IMG/VR virus record: IMGVR_UViG_3300006101_000052
Location: 1-27,099 of that record
Source: a virus
Direction: 5' to 3' (one strand)
DNA length: 27,099 nt
Under the pieces are notes generated by a model that worked only from the letters and a program-made list of their open reading frames with translations, did no database searches and had not been told where the DNA came from. Made by a program: the position numbers and the translations under genes. This document shows positions 1 to 12,000 of the stretch, one piece after another. The first letter of the stretch is position 1. The number at the start of each line of letters is the position of its first letter.

Positions 1-3000
1 CAGTCTACAAATGTAGCAAGTACATACACAGTAGAAATACAATCTGAAGGAAATACCAATGAATATTTGTTTACCCCAGACGGTCTAACTTTAAATCCTA
101 CTTTAAAATTGTATAGAGGACAAACATATACTTTTAAGATCAACAGTCCCGGCAATCCATTTAGTTTCATGACGGCTCGATCTGTTGATATTCGTAATCG
201 CTATAATATTTCAGGTATAAGTTCTAATGGTGTCGAACTTGGAAACATTACATTTACAGTTCCAAACAATGCACCGTCTGTATTATTTTATCAAAGCGAA
301 ACAGATATTAACTTAGGTGGCGTTATTGAAATTTTTGATATTAATAGTGCATCAAGTTTAAATGTTACATCTGATATTCTTGGAAAAAATACGTACACTC
401 TTACCAGCGGTATCTCTTTAAGCAACGGAATGAAAGTTGCATTTTCAGGAAACGTTACTCCAGAATTGTACGCTACTGGTACATACTATGTTGAAGGTGT
501 AGGCTCTTCTATTAAATTAATACCTACAAGTATTTTAGAAATAGTAAATCCCTATACAAGTAGCGAACAAATCCAATTTGATTCAATACCGTTTGATGCT
601 GAACCATTTAGTGATGCATCGGGATTCGCATCAACTCCCGACTATATTGTAGTTAACAGAGCCAGTCGAGATCATAATCCATGGGCACGATACAACAGAT
701 GGTTCCACAAAGATGTTATAAATGCATCTATTGTTGCAAACGGTGATACACCGTCATTGGATCAATCTGCTCGAGCAGTCAGACCTATTATAGAATTTGA
801 AGCAGATTTGAAATTATTTAATTTTGGAACAACTGCAATAGATGATGTAGATTTAATCGATACTTTTACTTCAAATGCATTTTTATCAGTTGAAGGTTCA
901 TTGGGTTATAATATTGACGGCGTTCAATTATCTGAAGGTATGAATGTAATTTTTACAGCTGATCTAGATCCTCTTGTAAAAAATAACATCTACAAAGTTA
1001 CATTTGTTAATATTCAAGGTCGTCGACAAATTCGATTGGTAGAAGTTGCTGTTCCGACATTTAATCAAACAACCACTATTTTGCAAGGTAAAATTAATCA
1101 AAGTAAAACATATTGGTATAATGGGTCAACCTGGATAGTCGGGCAACAAAAATTAACAACTAACCAACCCCCATTGTTTGATGTTGTAGATAGTAGTGGA
1201 ATTAGTTATAGTGATACTTCTGTTTATAACGGTTCAACATTTTTAGGAACTACTATATTTTCTTATAAAGTTGGAACAGGTTCTAACGATACTGTATTAG
1301 GATTTCCATTAAGCTATCAGAATGTTAGTAATATTGGAGATATTGTTTTTGACTTTACTCTTGCAACAGATGTATTTCAATATAAGACTTCAACTTCTGT
1401 GTTAACAAAAGCAGTTGATGTTGGGTATTTGTCTACATTAGATTACGGTGGTAATACTGTGTATGTTAACGGTTGGCAAATCTGCAAAACAAAACATGTA
1501 CAAGCAGGTGTTAGAATTTATAAAAATTCTGGATTAACTAATAATTTCAGTATCGATATATTTGATGACATTACTAATCTTTCAGATTTATCAATTAAAG
1601 TTTATATTAACGGTGTATTTTTAAATAGTACACATTATTCTGTTACAGCAGACTCAGTACACTATAAAATAGTATTAAACACTCCTATATTGCTAACAGA
1701 TGTTCTGACTATTAGAACATTTGCGGCACAACCTATTAATAGTAATGGGTTCTACGAAATTCCGTTAAATTTACAAAATAATCCTTTAAATGATGCGATA
1801 GGTACATTTACGCTAGGCGAAGTTTCTGCACATTTAAATTCTATTGTAGAAAATATAGATAGCTCAACAGCAAATATTCGTGATATTGGTAACATTACGC
1901 AGTACGGCACTAAATTTGTACAACATAGTGGACCATTGAGTCTTGGAATATATCATATAACTTCTGAGTCAAACAACATCGTCAAGGCTATTGAAACTAG
2001 CAGAGACGACTATGGAACATTTAAAAGAAACTTTATTGTAACTGCAAGTTCTTTAGGAGTCGATGGTGATCCTGCAACTATTACAGATCTAGTCTTACAA
2101 AAAATAAATGCAAACAAACCAAATACTGCTCCGTACTATTTCAGCGACATGGTACCATACGGTGCTAATATTACGACAAATTTAGCAGTTGTTGATTATA
2201 GAATTAGAACTTACCCATTGTCTACAGTGTTTAGTTTAGATACGTTATCAAATAAAGCAGTTGGAGTATATTGGACATCTAATGGGGTAAAAACACAACT
2301 GATTCATGGAAGAGATTATACATTTAGTAATCAGGCAATGGTTGTAATAGATTCTTCAGTAAAACTGTTAACAGGTGATACTATTACAACAGTTGAATAT
2401 GACTCAACCGATGGTTGTTTTGTACCAGCTACTCCTACTAAATTAGGAATTTGGCCAGCGTATACTCCACAGATATACACCGATACCACTCTAGTAACTC
2501 CTCGAGTGATGATACAAGGACACGATGGTAGTCAGTTATTAGCATATGGTGACTATAGAGATGCACTAATTTTAGAATTAGAAACTAGAATTTTTAATAA
2601 TATTAAAGTTAAGTATGACTCAACGATTTTTGATATCCACGATGTTATACCAGGTTACTCTAGATCTAGTGATTACAGTTTAGCAGAATTTAATCAAGTA
2701 CTTGCTCCAAGTTTTTATAAATGGTCAAGTCTTGTAGGAGTTGATTTTTCATTACCATTGACTTACGATAGAAGCAATCCTCTTACCTATAACTATTCTG
2801 CTGATACCGCTCCAGATGGTACCGCCATTCCGGGATATTGGAGAGGAATTTATCGATATATGTTAGATACTGACCGTCCTAATTTGTGTCCTTGGGAAAT
2901 GTTAGGTTTTAGTATTTGTCCTAATTGGTGGGTTAGTGTATATGGTCCTGCACCCTATACCAGTGATAATTTAATCATGTGGAAAGATATTGCTAACGGT

Positions 3001-6000
3001 GTTGTAAGAGAACCCGGCGTTCCGGCAGTGACATTAACAAAATATATAAGACCATTTTTACTAGATCACCTGCCAGTTAATGAGGAAGGTCTACTGATTA
3101 GTCCGTTAGATTGTGGATTAGCAAATGGTGTGATTGTTACCAATACTAGCGGTAATTATGTGTTTGGTGATATAGGTCCGGTTGAAGCTACCTGGCGCAG
3201 AAGTAGTTATTTCCCATTCAGCGTGTTAATAACAGCGATGTTATTAAATCCTGCCAAATCTTTTGGTGTACTTCTTGACAGATCGAGAATATCTAAAAAC
3301 CTAGCTGGCCAATTGATCTATACCGAAACAGGTTTACATATTAGACCAAAGGATATTGTATTGCCAAGTGTGTATTCTAGTAAAACTCGAGTACAAACCG
3401 CAGGTATTGTTAATTATGTAATTGATTTAATTTTAAATTATGTATTCAGTAATAACTTAGTATCGTATAACGCATACAAATCTGATTTAGAAAATATAAC
3501 TCCACAATTAAGTTATCGTGTTGGTGCATTTACTAATCAAAATCAGTTTAATTTATTACTAGAAAGTAAAACGCCATTAGCTACCGGCAGTGTCTTCATC
3601 CCATCAGAAGACTATACTGTATTTTTAAATACATCTAGCCCAACACAAAAATTAACCTATAGCGGTGTAATTATTACACGTATAGCCAATGGATACGAAA
3701 TAAAAGGTTATAGTAAAACACAACCATACTTTAAAGCCTATCAATCATATCCAGGCGGAACCTTAGTTAAAGTTGGTGGAATTTCTGAAAGTTATGTTAC
3801 ATGGACTCCTAATCAACAATACATTACTGGACAAGTAATTAAAAACGGAAGTACTTATTACAGAGCGACATCTACGTTTACTTCAGAAGCTACATTTGAC
3901 ATAGCTACTGTGGTTGCACTAACCTCATTGCCTTTAGTAGGCGGAGTTGATGCAATATTTAGAACAACGTGGGATCGTTCAACCACGATTAATTTTCCAT
4001 ACGGAACAGTCTTATCCTCAGTCCAGGATGTTGTTGACTTTTTACTAGGTTACGAACAGTGGTTAATGTCTCAAGGTTTTATATTTGATACATTTAACAA
4101 CAATTTAGCATCAGTGGCGAATTGGTCAACTAGCGCAAAAGAATTTATGTTCTGGACAACACAGAATTGGTCAAGTGGTCAAAATACTTGGAGTGAATGG
4201 TTGCCCAACCAAGCATACCCTTACGGATCAGTAGTAAAATATAATGGCGAATATTACAGCGCATCTTACAATTTGCCAACAACTAATATTTTTGAATTTG
4301 CAAATTGGACAGCATTACCTGGATTAAGCAATGTTGGCGCCGGAGTTATAAGTTTGAGTCCATCTGCTAACGGTATTACATTTACAACTAAATTAACTGT
4401 AGTTGATGATATCAGTAATCCGTTTAACAATTACGAATTTTTTAAAGTTGACGGAACTCCGTTACAGCCAAGTCAATTAGATAGTTATAGAGAAGGTAAC
4501 ACTATTAGTTACAGTCCTCGAACATCAGATGGCATATACTGTGCAAGTTTCTATTTGATACAAAATGAACATGTTATTATTATTAACAATGTTGACATGT
4601 TTAATGATGTGATCTACAATCCACCTAGTGGCTACAAACGAGACAGAATTAAAGTTTCAGGATATTTAACCAATGGATGGTACGGCGGACTAGACATTCC
4701 TGGATTTATATTTGATCAAGCACAGATAGCAGTATGGCAACCTTGGCAAGATTATAATATGGGAGATATTATTAACTATCAAGGAAACTATTATAGCTCT
4801 ATTACATTTACAGCAGGAACAGCGTCCTTTGTAGCATCTAGTTGGTCTCAATTATCTAAAAAACCTAATCCTCAAATATTGCCTAACTGGACAAATATTG
4901 CAACCCAGTTTGCAGATTTTTACAGCCTTGATGTTGATAGTGTTGATACAGCACAACAGACACTAGCACAGCATTTAGTTGGATACCAAAAACGTCAATA
5001 TCTTGACAATATTATTCAAGATTCAGTTAGTGAATTTAAATTTTATCAAGGTATGATCCGAGACAAAGGAACACAAAATGTTTTAAATCATCTATTCGGT
5101 GTTCTAACAGCAGATAGAAAAGAAAGTTTAACATTCTACGAAGAGTGGGCATTACGTGTAGGCCGTTACGGCGCTGCCAACGCATTTGAAGATTTAGAAA
5201 TAGTAATAACTCAGTCTGAAGTTAAAAATAATCCTCAAGGGTTTGTTTTAACATCGAGAGTTGATAATACTCTTAATAGTTTTATCTTACAAAAAACTCC
5301 TAACGATCTATATGTTAAGCCACTAGGATATAATTCTACTCCTTTCCCTGTACTAAAAAATCCAATGCCTCTATTGCGAAGTGCAGGTTATGTAGATAAA
5401 ACTGACGTAACTATTAGTCTAGGACATTTATCTGATATTACTTCTTATAATATATCCACATTGTCAAACGGCCAATATGTTTGGGTAGCTTTTGATAATG
5501 CAGGGTGGAATGTTTATAGATTTACAGATTTAAAAATTAGAGTAACTGATGTTACCTATGCTAACAAAATATTGATAATTACGTGCGAGAATATTGTACC
5601 TCTTAAATCGGGAGATTACATAGGATTAGCACAAGTAGCTAATTTGGCAGGCTTCTATCAAATTGCTGATGTATCGTTGAATACAATAACATTAACAACA
5701 TCTGTTTCTAATTTTGTAGCACCATTTACTCAACAGAATGAATTGGTAATTTACGGACTAGTTCCGCAACGTGTAACATCAATAGACACACTGGATAATC
5801 TACTATTAACGCATCTAAAACCAAATACACTAGTGTGGACTGATGACGATGGCACAGGTAGTTGGGCTACTTGGCAATATAATCCGATCTATAAATTTTC
5901 AAATATTGAAAACCCTCAGTCAGAGTTAATGTATGGACTCGGATCAAATCTTGCAATCAGTAGTAATAATTTTATTTTAGTAGTTGGCAATAATGACGGA

Positions 6001-9000
6001 CGTATGATGATCTATGATAAGATCGGTGTAAATGTTCCTTGGATTGAAAGATGTTATTTAGATCAGCCATCTCTTTCAATCATACATCCTCTTATTCCTA
6101 GTCAAACTCCAGTGGCAAGTGATATAGCTACAGTGCTAGCTTTAAGCTCGGATGGTGAATGGTTTGCCGCAGGTAGTCCGTTAGTTGGATATATTGCTAC
6201 ATCTTACAGAGGTGATTGGTCAAACACTGTTAATAACTATGCCGAGGGAGACATTGTAACACTTCCTCAAACTATCGGATATGCGTATTATCAAGCAATT
6301 AATACAGTACCGGTAAACAGTGAGCCTAGCGCAACATCATTGTACTGGCAACTAATACCTTATATTCCAGCAGATACAAAGCTAGGATCTAATTCTACGC
6401 ATCCTGGACAAGGTGTTGTTTCTTTATACAAAAAAGATTCCAATAATCAATTTACGTTAGTTGATTCTTTTGTTAGTCCACAACCGGCAGACAACGAAAA
6501 CTTTGGTGCAAGTATTGCTTTTGGTAACAATGTTATGTACATTAGTGCAACTGGTGCTAATAATAACACTGGCAAAATATACAAATTAAATTATAAAACA
6601 CTTGTACTAGCATCTGCATCATACAATCCTGTTGGCAGTTCTTTAAGTACTATTGTTGTTTCGTCCACACATGGTATACGAGCCGGTATGGTAGTACAAG
6701 GAACAGGATTTACCAACAATCAAACAGTATTTTATGTATTAACTAGATTAGAATTTAAAAACGATGTGTCATTAGGTCCATTTAAATTATCTTCTGGAGT
6801 TGAACAATCTATTCAACCTGGAATGTTTGTAACTGGTGCCAATATTATAACTGAAACAACCGTTGTCAATGCCGGACAGTCGACAGCATTAGATGGTACA
6901 ACAGTAAATTATGTAATTGTACAAAGTACACAAGATTTAAGTCCTAATATTACACAGGTAACATTCGGCGGAGTTAATGTATTAACATTTACCGCAACAG
7001 CAGTGGTAAGTTTACAAACGTTAGTTTTAGATAATATACCAGACAGCCAACCAAGCGGATTTTTAAATTTTGTAACAACTAATTGGACATACGACTGGAC
7101 TAGTCAACCGCCTTCTGGATCAGCTCCAGGCAGCAACTTTGGAAGTTTGCTAACTATAAGCAAGGATGCAAATACACTTGCAGTATCAAGTACCCTGATA
7201 TCTGGTAGTACATCAACCGGATCAGTATCCATTTATAAAAATCCTAGTAATGGTTTCACTAACCCACAAATTATTTCTAGTCATGCGAATGATTTAAGAT
7301 TTGGCAATAGTGTGACAATATCAGATACTGGCAATTATATTGCAATAGCAAATGATAGTGCATCGTCTGGAGTGTCTGCAAATCAAGGCAGTGTAACTGT
7401 GTATAAAAATACTTCTACAGGATATGTATTTTATCAATCATTAGTTAATCATATACCTGAAACAGATGGTCAGTTCGGTAATAAAATTGCCTTTATGAAC
7501 GACCATGACACACTTGTAGTCTATAGTAAAAATGGTGATACACAAACTTCAACCACTTTTGACGTAACAGTCGGCGGGAAAGTTGAAACTACGTTTGATA
7601 AAACTTCTACCAACTTTATAACAACACAACTTAACAATGGTAGAGTTGATGTCTATGATATGTATAACACTAAATGGGTGTTTAGTGAAAGCCTAGCACC
7701 GGTTGTAAATACCAACGTAGGTTATGGTACTGGATTAGCAGTAAGCTCAAATAATATTATTGTTAGTGCGCCGCTAGTATTAGGTAATAACTCAACAACA
7801 GGTGCGCTATATGAATATAGTAAACCATTAAATTCTCAAACATGGAATATATTTAGAAATGAAGTTAAGAGAGCCGACGTTACTAAAATTAAAAAAGCAT
7901 TTTTGTATAATAAAAAATTAGGAAAATTATTAACTTACTTAGATATTATTGATCCTTTGCAAGGTAAAATTGCAGGCCCCGCAGAAGAAGAGTTATCTTA
8001 CAAAACATTTTATGATCCAGCAATCTATTCTCAAGGCACAGCAGGAACAGTTAATGCAGATGGATTCTGGGCCGATCAACAAGTGGGACAGTTGTGGTGG
8101 GATTTAAGAACTGCTAAGTTTCTTGACAACAGCATTAGTGATATTGTATATAGAACAAATTCGTGGAGTGCGCTTGCTGCCGGTGCAAGTGTTGATGTAT
8201 ACGAGTGGATAGCAACTACATTGCAACCTTCGCAATGGGATACACAACAAGGAACTTCAACAGGTCTAGCGTTGGGTATTAGCGGAACTAGTTTGTACGG
8301 CAATTCAGCATATTCTGTTATACAAAAATTTGACAATGTTAGTAAGACATTTAAAAATACTTATTACTATTGGGTTAAAAATAAAACAATTACTCCAAAT
8401 GTTGCTGGTAGAAATATAAGCGCAAATAGTGTAGCTAATCTAATTGCAGACCCCCGAGGTCAAGGTTATACTTGTTTAGGCATAACCAGTACAAGTTCAT
8501 TTGTTCTTGTAAATGCCGCGCAGTACTTACATGAATCAGATGTTGCATTAGCTATAGAATATTGGACTATTGATAAAACTGATCAAAACATACATAGCCA
8601 ATGGTCATTGATTAGTAATGACTCTATTGTTGAGCTACCACATAATATTGAACAAAAATGGATCGATAGTTTATGCGGTATAGATCAAGGCGGCCGAGCT
8701 GTTCCGGATCCCCAGTTACCGGTTAAACTACGTTATGGTATTGAGAATAGACCTCGTCAAGGTATGTTTGTAAATCGTATCGAAGCATTAAAAGAATTGG
8801 TTGAAAATATTAATATCATTCTACAAAAAAATCAAATAGTAGAAACTACAGATATTTCTGATCTAGAAAAATTTGATCCAGCACCAAAAACTATTAGTGG
8901 TTTGTATGATATTGCATTTGATAATAATACAGAACTATCCTATGCAAACGTCGGATCGTTTACCGCTCCTATGCTAACGCCGATTATCACTAATGGAAGA

Positions 9001-12000
9001 ATTACTGGAGTTACTATTGTAGCAGCCGGATTTGGTTATGTTAACGCACCATACGTTACTGTTCTTGGTACTGGTGAGGGTGCAATTATTCGTACTGTGA
9101 TCAATTCGATAGGAAAAATAACTGGTGTAACTATTATTAATTCTGGAGAAGGATATAGTAGTTCAACAGAATGTCTCGTTCGCAGTTACTCTGCTCTAAT
9201 AAAAAGCGATGATACTGCAAGCGGTGCTTGGAGTATTGTATCCTATAATACTACTAGTAAACTCTGGACTCGATCATCAACACAGTCATATGACGTGAGA
9301 AAATATTGGAGATATGCTGATTGGTTTGGCTCATATACAGATCCAACTTCTGGAAAAATACTGTTCACAGCTACACAATTTACTGCTCCGGATTTTTCAG
9401 TTGCAACATTAAATGAATTAAATTCAATTGGTGCAACAGTTGGAGAAACAGTTAAAGTTAGAACGGTAGGTACCGGTGGATGGTTGTTGTTATACAAATA
9501 TGCTAACTCTACAAGTGTAGATTGGACACAATCTTACGCTACTGTTGCTATACAAAATGGAACAGTCCAGTTTAACTCAAATCTATATTCTTTCTCTGGA
9601 ACTGATATAGGTTATGATTCTAACATATTTGATAACAGTGAATTTGATGTGGAAGCAAGCACTGAATTACGAATTATCTTAACTGCAATTAAACATAAGA
9701 TTTTAATCGGCGACTTAAAACAGTCTTATCTAAACTTATTCTTAAGCAGTGTTCGATATGCACATAGCGAACAACCATTTATAGATTGGATTTTTAAAAC
9801 AAGTTTCATCCGCGCCACACATAATGTCGGAGCATTGAATCAACCTGTTAATTATCCTGTTGATAATTTAAGTAACTTCCAAGATTATGTTGCAGAGGTT
9901 AAACCTTACAGAACTAAAATTAGAGAATATATTAGCGATTATACTGCGTTAGATTCTAGTTCTAGCTCAGTGACTGACTTTGATTTGCAACCTACATTTG
10001 AAGGTACTAGCGTTACTGCCATCAACGTTACTGCATCTAATAATATGATTGTAAGTTCCGATTCAAATGTTCAAAAATATCCTTGGAAATTTTGGTTAGA
10101 TAATGTAGGCTATAAGATACTTGAAATTAATGTTACTAATGGTGGTAATGGATATGTTAATGTTCCGCAAGTAGTTATTACTAGTCATAGCGGAGCAGGA
10201 GCAGTTGCAACTGCATTTATTGCAAATGGTATTGTTACTAGAGTAGTAGTTGTTTCTAGTGGTAGTGGCTATTTGTCTGCGCCAACAATTACATTTAATG
10301 GCGGTCTCGGCGCTAATGGAACGTCTGCTAAAGCAGTGGCTATTATAGGTGACAGCTTGGTTAGAACAAATCTAATCGGATTAAAATTTGATAGGATTGA
10401 TCAATCATACTATATGACAACGTTAGAGCAAGTTGATAAATTTGTTGGAATATATCCTCGATTACAATTTGCATTGTCTTGGGCTCCGGATGTTCGTATC
10501 GGACAATCAAAAGTTACCATAAATGGTACACAAATTCTTAGAGAATTGTACACCATCGCAGTGATTAAATCAACTACTAATGGATACACACAGTACACTG
10601 GTACTATTACCTTTGTCACTGCTCCAGCTACTGGAAGTAAGATTGTAGTTACTTACAGTAAAGATATGTCAGTATTATCTGCTACAGATCGTATTCAATT
10701 CTACTATAATCCTACAACAGGACAATTAGGAAAAGATTTATCTCAGTTAATGCTTGGTATCGATTATGGTGGGGTACAAGTTAACGGATTAGGATTTAAT
10801 GTAAGCGGCGGTTGGGGGTCATCACCGTTCTACTCAGAAGCCTGGGCTAACAGAGATCCAAATTTCAACGACTATTATGTACAAGTAGGAGCAAACTCTC
10901 ATGTGTTTGTATTACCATACGAACCGCCTGTAGGAACAAATATTAACATTTATTATGTTAGACAAAAAACATTCTCGTACATTTCAAATGGTGCGTCAAC
11001 CGGATACTCATTTGATTTAAATATGATGTCTCCAAGAGTTACTGTACAATCTGTAGATACTACCACCAATGTTTCTAGTACATATCAAAAAACTGGAAGC
11101 GGTGGTTTCACTCTTAAAGTTGCAAGTACCGCCGGAGTTGTTGCTGGTATGGGTGTGTACGGTCAAGGATTTTTATCTAGACAGCAGATTCTTAAAGTAG
11201 TTGATAGCACAACATTAACCTTAACAGAGATTCCAGATAACATAACTTTACAAAGAACTTACACTACTGTAGGAAGTTCGTTTTCGACTATTAAATTATC
11301 AGATACTACAGGTATTCTTCCTGGCATGATTATTACAGCGAATGTAACAATAACACCGGCATTCCCTGAAACGCCATACCAAGTTCCTGCTTTTGTATCT
11401 GGACAAAAAGTATTAAGTGTTATTGATCTAACAACAATTACAATAAGCGCAATTCCGGATGTTCCATTATTAAACGGCAATAATGTAACATTTACTTCAG
11501 TTCCTACTCAAGGAGATCTATTAGTATTTTCAAACATAGCTGGAAGTTTTGTATTAAAACTTAATAGTGTAACTGGATTAAAAGCAGGTGATGTTGTTAC
11601 AAGTGCCGGTACTAATTTTACGTATGATACTGTTATTGCACCTAATGGTGTTGATACTGCAAATAATTGTGTTACTTTGAATCAAGTATTGTTAACAAAC
11701 ATTCCAAGTGGTAATCCAATAACATTTACAAGAACACTTATTGAACCAGTCGATGTTATTATTAGTGCATCGGGAACAATTCTTTTATCAAATCCGTATT
11801 CGTCTGGTACAATTATTACTGGCGGCACTGGATATTCAGTATCAGACATCTTAACTGTAGTTGGCGGAACACATTCAATAGCCGCGCAGATAAAAGTTAC
11901 AGCAGTTGCGATGGGAGTAATTACTCGATTTAGTATCATTAACCAGGGAGAGTATTCAACTGTTCCACCAAATCCTATAACAGTAACAGGCGGAACTGGA

